Shown here one piece after another: positions 27,484-35,911 of a DNA stretch of 64,000 bases (position 1 is the stretch's first letter; each line of letters begins with the position of its first letter). The DNA is taken from the NCBI GenBank assembly GCA_016714605.1, contig JADKDL010000001.1, positions 496,001 through 560,000 of the forward strand. Direction: 5' to 3'. The DNA comes from Bacteroidales bacterium. GTDB lineage: Bacteria; Bacteroidota; Bacteroidia; Bacteroidales; UBA1715. A program made the position numbers and the translations under genes. Under the pieces are notes generated by a model, which saw only the letters and a program-made list of their open reading frames with translations, was not told the origin of the DNA and did not search any database.

Positions 27484-29082
27484 TTAGCATCCACAATCAT
27501 GGTTTGGTATATAGTTTCCATATTCATGATAATTGTTTTCGTAATAGTAAATGATAATTTTTGTACCTGTCCTCCAATCTTTAAATATAAATTCCGGAAT
27601 ATCATCATTATTAATATCTATAGCCTGAATTGGAATTAAATACTGTCCTTCTATTGAAATTATTTCAGATAATGTATACGTATCATCCTTATATTTTATT
27701 AACGATTCTTTTATTTCTCCCCCAAATGATGGTTCACCACACGGTTCTCCAGACTCTATATATATGAATGATGCAGTAACTTTTGATGTAGAATAAAATG
27801 CATCTTCCGATCTTGCATAGTCGAACCATTTTTCGGGAAAACTATTTTTTTCGCCTTCCTCTTTATATTCGTCCTGTAGATACGTATTATAATCATCCTG
27901 AATTTTAGTATAGTTATCAGACGCAAGAATTTCCTTGTAATACTCGTTGTGAATATCAGAATCACTTTTAAAAATTGCCGTTACTTCCGGGAGAGAGCTT
28001 AAACGCCCCCAAATAAAGTCGGTACTAGTTTCCTCAAATTCGAAACTGGCAACCAGAAATTTATTATTGGAACTTTGAAACATTTCAATTGGATTGTTAG
28101 ACTCTTCATTATCTTCATCATTAAATCTTTGTCTTTCACTAGAATGTGGTGTGAAAGCTAAAATTACATTAAAAGATTTTATTCTAACTGTAGTTCTTCC
28201 ATGTTTTTCATCGAAAATGTCAAATTCTTTCCCTATAAGGTTCTTGTAAAAAAACGGAAGTGCCTCCATATCTACATCACTAGTTCCAGTTCCTGGCGAT
28301 ACATCATAGGGTTCGCCTATAAGAGCTTCATTATCATAAGGTTTTATTAGTAGATACTTATTTTCATAAATAAAAGCAAAATGTGGAAATGACACAAAAT
28401 AATTATCGTTTATAGAAATTGCTAAAGCATTTGCATCGGCACTATTTTGCAGATTTAAAGCTTCTTCATAATATTTACTTGCATTTTTTGAATCGGTAGT
28501 TTGATTTTCAATTTCATCTATAGATGGTACATCCATATTACTATTCCATTCTTTCTTCAAACTATTTAACAATGAATTTTCGTGTATATAATATCTGTAT
28601 TCACTTTCAAAAGTATATATATCTTGAGTAGATTGTTTAATGAAAAGAAAAAACAGACTATTGTTTTCAAAGTAATACTCCCTTATTTCTGATGATTCAT
28701 TTTTAGACTTTTCTACCCTAACAGTAATTTTAACTAATTCATTTTGGATATTGTAATAGTATCTATTTTCAATCGTACAATCTTCGTTGTTTTCAACTAT
28801 AACTGATACCGGATTAATTTCAAGTGCCTGTATCTTTGCATATTTTTCTTTAATTGCATTTATATAAGAAGCTGTCAAATCATCTGAATACTGATGGGTT
28901 AGAATAAGATCAGGAATTGTCATTTTATTCTTTTCTGTTTGAACCTCTGTAGTCGATATTTCACTTGCTTGAGGTTTTTGTACATTTATTACTACATGAT
29001 TTTTGTTTTCATTAGTATTCGAAGAGCAAGAAGCGTATGAAAATAGAACAAAAACTAATATCAAGAACCTGAATTTTTTCAT
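27484..29082 (-). CDS. Lipoprotein of unknown function
   Basis: 532 residues. The N-terminus is a lipoprotein signal (MKKFRFLILVFVLFSYASC), with the lipobox Cys at 19 followed by SSNTNENKN. The mature protein is acidic and hydrophilic, with many Asn, Glu and Tyr and no membrane helix. A central piece (GKEFDIFDEKHGRTTVRIKSFNV) and the C-terminal IDINNDDIPEFIFKDW look like beta-rich or FG-GAP/DUF-type segments, but I do not recognise the family. The acidic Asp after the Cys region is too weak to predict export to the cell surface. It is the first gene of the accessory island and has no clear partner. Confidence 0.7.
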   Translation of the reverse strand: MKKFRFLILVFVLFSYASCSSNTNENKNHVVINVQKPQASEISTTEVQTEKNKMTIPDLILTHQYSDDLTASYINAIKEKYAKIQALEINPVSVIVENNEDCTIENRYYYNIQNELVKITVRVEKSKNESSEIREYYFENNSLFFLFIKQSTQDIYTFESEYRYYIHENSLLNSLKKEWNSNMDVPSIDEIENQTTDSKNASKYYEEALNLQNSADANALAISINDNYFVSFPHFAFIYENKYLLIKPYDNEALIGEPYDVSPGTGTSDVDMEALPFFYKNLIGKEFDIFDEKHGRTTVRIKSFNVILAFTPHSSERQRFNDEDNEESNNPIEMFQSSNNKFLVASFEFEETSTDFIWGRLSSLPEVTAIFKSDSDIHNEYYKEILASDNYTKIQDDYNTYLQDEYKEEGEKNSFPEKWFDYARSEDAFYSTSKVTASFIYIESGEPCGEPSFGGEIKESLIKYKDDTYTLSEIISIEGQYLIPIQAIDINNDDIPEFIFKDWRTGTKIIIYYYENNYHEYGNYIPNHDCGC

Positions 29083-29216
29083 TTGTTTATAATCGTTTGT
29101 GAAAGTTATTTTGCAATTATACTTTGATGTTATGAGCTTGTTATATAATGCTAATTAAAGTTTATAGTTCCTTGTTCATGTTTGCAACTCGAACTTTAAA
29201 AAGTGAAGAGAATAAA

Positions 29217-29235
29217 TTGACGGTACAACCGTCAA
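29217..29235. repeat. TTGACGG hairpin element, copy 1
   Basis: TTGACGGTACAACCGTCAA has perfect 8-bp arms around a three-base loop. Its right arm overlaps the stop codon of the membrane-protein gene (29232-29234), so it may act as that gene's terminator: T-rich sequence follows on the minus strand. Two relatives lie at 30656 and 35622. Confidence 0.75.
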
Positions 29236-30398
29236 TGAGCGGAGTTATCTAACATAAATTTAACTTTATCTTTCAGTACATGAAACCTTTCAGTACTTTT
29301 TAATAGTCTTTCCCTAACCATTTTTTGTATTTTACTAGAATCACACTTCGCATTTTTAAAATATTTAATTGTAGAAAGATTCAAATAAATCTGTTTAGAA
29401 TACTTTTCAACATCATCTATATATTTATCTACAAGTTTATTATTATCTTTAATATCTTTTAATCTTTGAGATATATTATTGATTCCTTCCACGCTTTGAA
29501 TATCAGTCTTTAGATGATTTTCGTATTCATCAATAAGTTTTATTGAAATTTCACATTGTTCTTCAAACTTGTCAAGTGAATTATAGTAATTAATTAAAAT
29601 ACTTTCAAAAAGGGCTCTCAATTCTAAACCTAATAATAAAATCTCCAATTCAGCAAATATTTCATTTGGTGATTTTCTATCAAAGAGTGCACAAACTATT
29701 AACTCGTCAACTCTATTTAAAATCTTATTGGGTCTAAGTAAATTAAAAAGAAGAAGTATCAAATAATAAAAAGCAAATAGAACAAAACCAAATTTAATTG
29801 AACTTAATAAATTATTTGAACTACCCAAATTACTAATAAGTCCACCGACCACAAATAAAATTCCACAAGCAATTAGAAATAAAAGTGCTATTGGAATATA
29901 TTTAAAATTAGCATCATTGTTTTTTGGCACTGGTATTCTTAAAAAACTCATTATAAAAAATAAGAATAAGAAAAGAGTAAAAATAATGATGATACAATTA
30001 AAAATGCTACTATTAATTCCATTTAAAAGTTCTAAACTATAATTCGAAAAATACAAGAAAACTAAAAGAATTGCATGGAATATTATTATGAATCTTAGAT
30101 TTACCATTTCGGTGTTAAAATGAAAGTATCTGTTAGATGTTAATTCTTTAGTGGTTTTATTAGATTTTAATAATGAATATAATATTAATAAAGAATGATA
30201 GGCACCAAAACATATTATGAAAATTTTGATTACTTCAATTGTCTTAAATGGATTAGATTCAAGTAGAGATAGAAAAATCCAAATTAGTGCATATAAGGCA
30301 CCAATTGTCGCCCATAAGTTCCATCCATTTGTATTGTATTTCTGATTTAATCTATCTCTTTCTTGATAAAGCAAATCAAGGGTTTCTTTTTTATCCAT
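29232..30398 (-). CDS. Polytopic membrane protein of unknown function
   Basis: 388 residues with about six predicted transmembrane helices in the first 240 residues (for example WATIGALYALIWIFLSLL, VIKIFIICFGAYHSLLILYSLL, FIIIFHAILLVFLYF, FNCIIIIFTLFLFLFFIMSFL, IALLFLIACGILFVVGGLIS and FVLFAFYYLILLLFNLL). A cytoplasmic charged helical tail of about 150 residues (KYIDDVEKYSKQIYLN) follows. No known catalytic motif is seen. The gene ends inside hairpin copy 1 and starts 34 bases from the direct-repeat unit. Its place beside Rpn and R-M genes makes a defence-related membrane effector conceivable, but the sequence does not show it. Confidence 0.65.
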   Translation of the reverse strand: MDKKETLDLLYQERDRLNQKYNTNGWNLWATIGALYALIWIFLSLLESNPFKTIEVIKIFIICFGAYHSLLILYSLLKSNKTTKELTSNRYFHFNTEMVNLRFIIIFHAILLVFLYFSNYSLELLNGINSSIFNCIIIIFTLFLFLFFIMSFLRIPVPKNNDANFKYIPIALLFLIACGILFVVGGLISNLGSSNNLLSSIKFGFVLFAFYYLILLLFNLLRPNKILNRVDELIVCALFDRKSPNEIFAELEILLLGLELRALFESILINYYNSLDKFEEQCEISIKLIDEYENHLKTDIQSVEGINNISQRLKDIKDNNKLVDKYIDDVEKYSKQIYLNLSTIKYFKNAKCDSSKIQKMVRERLLKSTERFHVLKDKVKFMLDNSAH

Positions 30399-30431
30399 GC
30401 TTCAAATATAATCAAATGGAGCCTAACTTAT

Positions 30432-30654
30432 CTATATACGTAACTACAATCTTCTATTACATATATATCTGTTATTTTTATATTTGATTTTTCATTTCAC
30501 CTTCCAAATTACTTTTATTTACTTACATATCCAAAGAAATTAGCAGGTGAATTATGAGCGAAAATTTAGATTCCGAATACAGCAAACTAAGGTTAAACTA
30601 TTTAGATTTAAGAGTATAAATAAAACGTCTGTGATGACACAGACGTAGGCAAAA
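30432..30654 (+). repeat. Direct repeat of about 220 bp, left copy
   Basis: This stretch (from CTATATACGTAACTACAATC to CAGACGTAGGCAAAA) matches 35385-35603 with scattered substitutions and one divergent patch near 30478-30500. It includes a 21-codon ORF and the hairpin CGTCTGTG-ATGA-CACAGACG. In the right copy the hairpin reads CCAGTG-ATGA-CACTGA, so one T-A pair has become A-T, a compensatory change. Hairpin element copy 2 follows directly. The two copies bracket the Rpn and R-M genes. Confidence 0.85.
30554..30619 (+). CDS. Putative 21-residue microprotein in direct repeat (left)
   Basis: ATG to TAA, beginning MSENLDSEYSKLRLNY. The right-hand repeat has the same frame (35503-35568) with S2C, one Asp-to-Asn change and one silent AAC-to-AAT change, and no frame break although the flanking repeat has a one-base indel. 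An AGGTG lies 7 bases upstream. It could equally be a relic of a longer mobile-element gene. Expression is not shown. Confidence 0.35.
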   Translation: MSENLDSEYSKLRLNYLDLRV

Positions 30655-30655
30655 A

Positions 30656-30674
30656 TTGACGGTACAACCGTCAA
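30656..30674. repeat. TTGACGG hairpin element, copy 2
   Basis: TTGACGGTACAACCGTCAA, identical to copy 1, is followed by TTAGCGGAGC and lies 14 bases after the end of the Rpn gene. On the minus strand it is followed by TTTTTG, so it fits a terminator for that gene. Confidence 0.75.
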
Positions 30675-30687
30675 TTAGCGGAGCTTT

Positions 30688-31549
30688 TTATATTATTTTC
30701 GCAATATCGTCGTTTGATAATCCTGTTGTAGAAATTACAATATCGATACTTATGCCGGATTTTATCAATTTACGTGCAATTTCAATTGAGTTTTCTTTTT
30801 TTAATCTATCCTCCTCGTCAATTTTCATTGTCCATGCCATGCTTGCTCCATATCGTAAATCTTCTATATGTTTTTGATATGCTATTCTTTCGTCGTCTGA
30901 CAAATTATCAACTCGAAGTAATTCTCTTGCAATACTTATCCCTTGCGCTTTAAAATCATCTTTTATCTCATTATTTTTAAGATAATAAATCCATTCATCC
31001 AAGGTATCTTTGGCAACATCATCAAATTGATTTACCTTAATCACAAAGTATTCCGGAAATATCTGACTTGGGTCTGTTTTGCCAAGAATTTCCTTTTGCT
31101 TATCTGAAAGTTCTAATTTATCAGACTTATGAATCCCTTTAAAATCAGTCTTACCATGGTAAACATAATCCAATCCTTGTCCTAAATCAAAATATACTAT
31201 ATTAATTGAATATACTTTTTTCACATTTCTATAAGGCTCACCTACTGAAATATACTCAGTAATGGCTTTTGATGCTCCATAAGCCATCCGATGAAAGTAA
31301 TCATATTCGTTTTGATTTTGTATCTCTATGATTACAAGCTCTCCTTTTGAATTTTTAACTAAAACATCAACTCGATTAAATTTATCATTCTCAATCTTTT
31401 GATTACTCTCGCTTTCAAGAATATTTTCAATTGTAATTCTTTCACGCAACAATTCACTTAGAAATCCTTCAAGGAACAGAAAAATTTGCCTTATTTCTCA
31501 ATAATCTCTTTATTGCCCAGTCAAAACGTATTAAATTCCTTGCTGACAT
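30688..31549 (-). pseudogene. Rpn/PD-(D/E)XK nuclease family protein, frameshifted
   Basis: The joined product is about 287 residues. It begins MSARNLIRFDWAIKRLLRNK and reads on into LEGFLSELLRERITIENILES. The nuclease core is NRVDVLVKNSKGELVIIEIQNQNEYDYFHRM, with the D...E-x-Q arrangement of the PDDEXK_2 (Rpn, formerly transposase_31) family; HRMAYGASKAITEYI follows. These nucleases promote recombination or act as toxins in defence. The frame breaks near 31471-31477, where GTTCCTT would need one base fewer. It lies between the left direct repeat and the attC-like fold, so it may be the cargo of a cassette. Confidence 0.75.
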
Positions 31550-31642
31550 ATCTTAAAATTTTAACCAAAGATACAAAATCTATAAATTGATTACGTAAAA
31601 TGTAGATTTGGCTATTTTTTAGCCTTTGCCACTAACGTTCGC

Positions 31643-31752
31643 GGCTAACAAATGTAGGGGGATTTCGCGGAAATTAACTATCAATTTACATAAAAAGGTG
31701 CCAGCGAGAGTTGCCACCCAAAGCTGCCATTAAACCCCTATTTTTGTTGAGC
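31643..31752 (-). other. attC-like inverted-repeat site
   Basis: Read on the minus strand, the 110-base stretch begins GCTCAAC (fits RYYYAAC) and ends GTTAGCC (one mismatch to GTTRRRY). The inner arms CAACAAAAATAGGGG and CCCCCTACATTTGTT pair with a two-base bulge. Size, end motifs and folding resemble integron attC recombination sites. The direct repeat AGCCTTTG flanks it (31621 and 31750). The Rpn gene starts 94 bases further on the same strand. The gene-free stretch 31550-31896 contains this site and the TGTCCG repeats; nothing else is evident. Confidence 0.4.
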
Positions 31753-31856
31753 CTTTGTTGTGTGCTGCCCTTATTTATTGGTCTTCAAATATAATCACTT
31801 TTCAAATAAACGTGTTAATAAATAAATATTGAGAATCATCTTGCAAAAGTCAATTT

Positions 31857-31892
31857 TGTCCGTAAATTTGTCCGTGTCCGTAAAAATGTCCG
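31857..31892 (+). promoter_or_regulatory. Four TGTCCG direct repeats before the methyltransferase start
   Basis: TGTCCG occurs at 31857, 31869, 31875 and 31887, with start-to-start spacing of 12, 6 and 12 bases, ending four bases before the ATG at 31897. Regular spacing suggests protein binding sites. The first domain encoded downstream resembles an integrase arm-binding domain, a natural candidate to bind such repeats (inference). Confidence 0.5.
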
Positions 31893-31896
31893 CAGC

Positions 31897-34100
31897 ATGA
31901 TAAGTGTCAAATATTATTTAGATAAAGCTGATAAAAGTACAAGGTTTCCAATACATCTTGTAATTAGGCAAAAAGATGTCCAAGTAAAAGTATCTACTGG
32001 AGAAAAATCCTAAAAAGGATTGGGACAATAAAAATCAAGTTGTAAAGAAACGGAATATAGCCATAAGGCTATCAATAAATTCCTATCCTTTTTAAAACAT
32101 GAAATTGAAAAACATTTTGAAACTGCACCACATACTCAATTTACTGATAAAAAAGTTAAAGAAATGATTTTATCATTGGTTAATAGTCGTAAAGAAAACA
32201 CCGATATTAAAATTGTATGTGAAGATACTGCTGAATATCAGAACAAAGAAAAAATCACATTTGTCGATTTATTTGCTGGTGCTGGAGGCTTTAGTGAAGG
32301 CTTCTTGCAGGCGGAACACGGAAATAAGTATTATGATTTTCTTTTGGGTAGCGATATAAATGATAATTGTGAACTTACTCATCTTGCTCGATATAATCAT
32401 CAATTAGGTTTAGATGCTGAATTCCTAAGACAGGACATTACAGAGCCTGATTTCTTAACTAATCTTATCAAAAAACTAAAAGGACAAAAAGTAGATGTTG
32501 TTTGCGGTGGACCTCCTTGTCAAAGTTTTAGTTTAGCTGGAAAGCGTAAAAAATTTGATAAGAAAGATGATTTGTTTGCACATTATCTAAATGTCATTAG
32601 AATATTAAGACCGAAATATTTTGTAATGGAAAATGTAAAAGGCATCCTTACAAAAGAAGGCGGTAATATAAAAGAAATGATACTTCAAGAAATTAAATCA
32701 ATTGTTGATTTAAAAGAATTTAACCAACTTCTTTTTTTCTTAGCAAAACTTCGAAAACAAGAAAAAGAAAAACCATTTACACTTGACTGTTTTAACTTAC
32801 GAATGCAATTTGAAAATGCAAATGATAAAGACCTTGAAAAATTAAGAGAAGATTATATTATAAATATTGAAAACAAATTTAGAGTCCTTACACCTAAAAT
32901 CGCAGACTATAAAACAAGTAAAACAGACATAAATATTAATACCATACGACATGGTTTTAATCTACTAAAAAGAAGTAAAGAATTAGCTTACGTTAGAAAA
33001 AAAGTAATTTTAGAAAAATCGCATAGCGACTTAGACAATGACTTTTTTGCTGAAAAATTTGACAATTTCTTAACATCTATTGAATCTGATTCAATTATAG
33101 AACAAGTAAACGAAGCATTTAAAAACCTTAAGCCTTCTAAAATTTACCAGAATGAAGTTACTGAAATCATCTCAGCTTTAGAAATCTACAACTATTCATT
33201 CGAAGAATGTATACAAAGCTTGAAGCCTTTTGTGGCAAATGCCAAAATGGAAACTGAATTTGAAGAAATACTGACACATATTCGATTATACAATATTGAT
33301 CAACCCTTTATTGCATTAGCTTCAAATTACGGTGTTCCACAAAACAGAGAAAGAGTTCTATTTATAGGTTGTCGTAAAGACCAAAAATTAATTAAAGTTG
33401 TACCCCCTACTGTTACAGATAAGGATAAAGTAACTGTTTTTGAAGCATTATATGACTTAGACTTTGTCGGCAATGATGACGAAAAATTTAATTATGAAAC
33501 TATTGATTTAAAATCAAGATATAATGGCACAACTGAAAAAATGAAAGCTTTAATCAAGAAAAGAACAATAGATGGAAAACCAGATGAAAATAAAGGCTTT
33601 ACGTATGCTGAATGGTCTCAAAAAGGTCGTTTAAACGGACGATTTTCCAAATCTAAGAATCCATTTTATGTACGGAATTTTGATGAACTTAATAATTCAT
33701 TAACCCACATTGTTGCCCCTTTGCATAATCATAAAACCAGCAAACAAAATGATGATGTTATTAAACGTTTGGAAGTTATTTTAACTACGGGAGATTATGA
33801 TTTAGCAAAAAAAGAATTAAAGAAAATTGGTCTGGATTCAGAGAAAAGAAACTATAATGTTTTAAAACCAGAATCACAAAGTCCAACAGTGATGACTATT
33901 CCAGATGATTACATCTATTTTTCAAGTCCACGAGCCTTAACTGTTCGAGAAATGGCAAGATTACAGTCTTTTGATGACTCATTTGTATTTCAAGGCAAAC
34001 GTTCGACTGGTGGAAATAAACGCAAATTTGAAGTCCCCAATTCACATTAGTCGGTAATGCTGTTCCACCTTTATTGGCACGTGCATTTGCTTTGGAATGA
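31897..34100 (+). pseudogene. DNA cytosine-5 methyltransferase with integrase-arm-like N-terminus, three frameshifts
   Basis: The C5-MTase motifs are clear: FVDLFAGAGGFSEGF (I), VVCGGPPCQSFSLAG (IV, catalytic Cys), VMENVKG (VI), YGVPQNRERVLFIG (VIII), LTVREMARLQSFDD (IX) and, in the next frame, LVGNAVPPLLARAF (X). About 200 helical residues separate motifs VI and VIII. Upstream, from ATG 31897, the frames read MISVKYYLDKADKSTRFPIH, VKVSTGENPKKDWDNKNQ and HKAINKFLSFLKHEIEKHF. This is the layout of the Arm-DNA-bind and SAM-like start of Bacteroidota tyrosine integrases. Breaks lie at an A run (about 32003-32007), near 32060-32062 and at a C run (34035-34038). It should protect the site cut by the adjacent endonuclease. 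Confidence 0.8.
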
Positions 34101-34124
34101 TTAAAAAACATAAAGTAAAATTTG

Positions 34125-35309
34125 ATGAGACAATTAACTCCAATTGAGATAAATAGAATCAAACTACTTACTGAAAAATCTGTCGAATTGTGTTTGATTG
34201 AACCAACAGAGACAGGCCTTGAAAAGTCAATAATGGATGCTACTGGCTCAGTAAGAACCTATTTAAAGTCAAACTCGATTCATGATTACGAAACTCAAAA
34301 ACAAGGTCAAGAAAATAAAATACAAATCCCCTCTTTTCTTGTCTCATCAAATGAACTAATTCCGTCCATTGCTTCGCTTTATCGTCCAAACACCAAACAA
34401 GGAGACCCTCGGATTTGGTTTAAAGGTTTAGGACATTATGCAAAAGCAAATGATATTCTTGGAATAATAATATTTGAAAACAAGCTATTTGTTTTGAATA
34501 TCACTCAACTTGATTTACATAATTTAATAAATGTACAAGTCTCAAATCCGTTATATGACTTAGTCAGTGAGATTAGGCATGTTTCAAATGAGATTGCAGA
34601 TGAACTATTAATCCTTTTGAATAAAATTGCGGCAAGAGGGCCAATTCCAGCATTACTTGATGCAGATACGGCTATTGGTAGAACTCTCGAGACACTTTTG
34701 GGCATCAACATTAACTCATCAAAAAAGCCGGATTATAAAGGAATAGAACTGAAATCGTATAGAGATAATCGAGGAAATAGGAAAAACCTATTTGCCCAAG
34801 TTCCAGATTGGAATCTAAGCCAGTTCAAAAGTTCTGCTGAAATACTCAATGCTTTTGGTTATAATCGAGGCAATGATTTCAAACTTTACTGCACAGTATC
34901 AACCATTGCAAGGAATTCACAAGGTTTGAAATTAAAATTGGATTCTGAAATTAATCAATTAATTGAAAACTCTGACAAATCATCAATTGGAGACTTTGTC
35001 GTTTGGGGCTTAGACACATTACATAACCGACTACTTGAAAAGCATAATGAAACATTCTGGATTGCTGCTGATTCAGTTAATATTGGTGGACAAGAGCACT
35101 TTCAGTACAAGAAAGTCGAACATACAAAGAAACCAATTGTATCTCAATTTGATATCTTGATTGAGCAAGGAATTATCACACTTGACCATTTAATAAAAAG
35201 AAAACCAACAGGAAGTGTTGTCGAAAAAGGACCAATCTTTAAGATTAAACCTAATGCCTTAGATTTATTGTTCCCACCAAGTCAGTCCTATTCTTTAATG
35301 TCAAATTAG
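34125..35309 (+). CDS. MvaI/BcnI-family type II restriction endonuclease
   Basis: 394 residues. The MvaI_BcnI nuclease core is LDADTAIGRTLETLLGI followed by KPDYKGIELKSYRDNRGNRK, which carries the D...E-x-K active site (D of PDYKG, E and K of IELKS). MvaI cuts CCWGG and BcnI CCSGG; which of these, if any, applies here cannot be read. The first 165 residues form an extra domain (DPRIWFKGLGHYAKANDILGII) not found in the short MvaI-type enzymes. The gene lies 24 bases after the methyltransferase and the ATG at 34125 is preferred to the TTG before it. The frame is intact although the methyltransferase frame is not. Confidence 0.88.
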   Translation: MRQLTPIEINRIKLLTEKSVELCLIEPTETGLEKSIMDATGSVRTYLKSNSIHDYETQKQGQENKIQIPSFLVSSNELIPSIASLYRPNTKQGDPRIWFKGLGHYAKANDILGIIIFENKLFVLNITQLDLHNLINVQVSNPLYDLVSEIRHVSNEIADELLILLNKIAARGPIPALLDADTAIGRTLETLLGININSSKKPDYKGIELKSYRDNRGNRKNLFAQVPDWNLSQFKSSAEILNAFGYNRGNDFKLYCTVSTIARNSQGLKLKLDSEINQLIENSDKSSIGDFVVWGLDTLHNRLLEKHNETFWIAADSVNIGGQEHFQYKKVEHTKKPIVSQFDILIEQGIITLDHLIKRKPTGSVVEKGPIFKIKPNALDLLFPPSQSYSLMSN

Positions 35310-35384
35310 CTATTTATATTGTTTTGTTCCAATCAAAAACAATCTATCCTCGAAGCGTTTTTTTTAGGGTTGCACACAACATCC

Positions 35385-35603
35385 CTATATACCTAACTAC
35401 AATCTTCTATTACGTATATATCAGCTATGTTTGCAACTGTTTTTATTCAGTTTCCAAATTACTTTTATTTACTTACATATCCAAAGAAATTGCAGGTGAA
35501 TTATGTGCGAAAATTTAGATTCCGAATACAGCAAACTAAGGTTAAATTATTTAAATTTAAGAGTATAAATAAAATGCCAGTGATGACACTGACGTAGGCA
35601 AAA
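35385..35603 (+). repeat. Direct repeat of about 220 bp, right copy
   Basis: Right-hand match of 30432-30654, in the same orientation, containing the same 21-codon ORF (35503-35568) and the hairpin with CAGTG-ATGA-CACTG. Hairpin element copy 3 follows at 35622. The gene-free region 35310-35911 consists of this repeat, that hairpin, a terminator at 35728 and a promoter near 35843. Confidence 0.85.
35503..35568 (+). CDS. Putative 21-residue microprotein in direct repeat (right)
   Basis: Begins MCENLDSEYSKLRLNY and ends at TAA. It differs from the left copy by two amino-acid changes and one silent change. The AGGTG-like signal upstream is kept. It may be a relic rather than an expressed gene. 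Confidence 0.35.
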   Translation: MCENLDSEYSKLRLNYLNLRV

Positions 35604-35621
35604 CAGAGGAAAAGGAATAAA

Positions 35622-35640
35622 TTGACGGCTCAACCGTCAA
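35622..35640. repeat. TTGACGG hairpin element, copy 3
   Basis: TTGACGGCTCAACCGTCAA has 7-bp arms. It shares the preceding GAATAAA and following AGC-GAG context with copy 1, so the element is about 40 bases long. Confidence 0.7.
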
Positions 35641-35727
35641 TAAGCTGAGTATTTAAGCAACTCGTATCGCTGCACCTCGACGTACCGTTACGTAGCGACA
35701 CTACGCAACACAATACATATTAAATAT

Positions 35728-35769
35728 AAAAAGCTTGTCAATTTGATTTATCTCTGACAAGCTTTTTTT
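35728..35769 (+). terminator. Intrinsic terminator at the right edge of the island
   Basis: AAAAAGCTTGTCA and TGACAAGCTTTTTTT form a 13-bp stem with a 14-base loop and a T tract. No gene on the + strand ends close by, so it may belong to a gene displaced by the insertion, or insulate the transglycosylase gene. Confidence 0.85.
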
Positions 35770-35842
35770 GTTTAAAAGAGAATCTTAGCTTGGTATTGCT
35801 GATTGCTTAAATTCTTAATTATATATAAATGTGTTTTTTTAC

Positions 35843-35876
35843 TTTGATAAATTTTGAAGTAAAGATTATACCTTTG
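35843..35876 (+). promoter_or_regulatory. Putative promoter of the transglycosylase gene
   Basis: TTTG (35843-35846) and TACCTTTG (35869-35876) match the Bacteroidota consensus with a 22-base spacer. The GTG start is 36 bases downstream. Confidence 0.6.
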
Positions 35877-35911
35877 CAATCTATTTTGAAAATTGTAATT
35901 ACTTATACCTC

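Noticed and set aside
27384..27608. Minus-strand frame of 74 codons overlapping the lipoprotein gene end
   Set aside because: It mostly overlaps the longer lipoprotein frame and shows no domain; the tail near 27384-27480 contains a small inverted repeat but nothing that identifies a gene.
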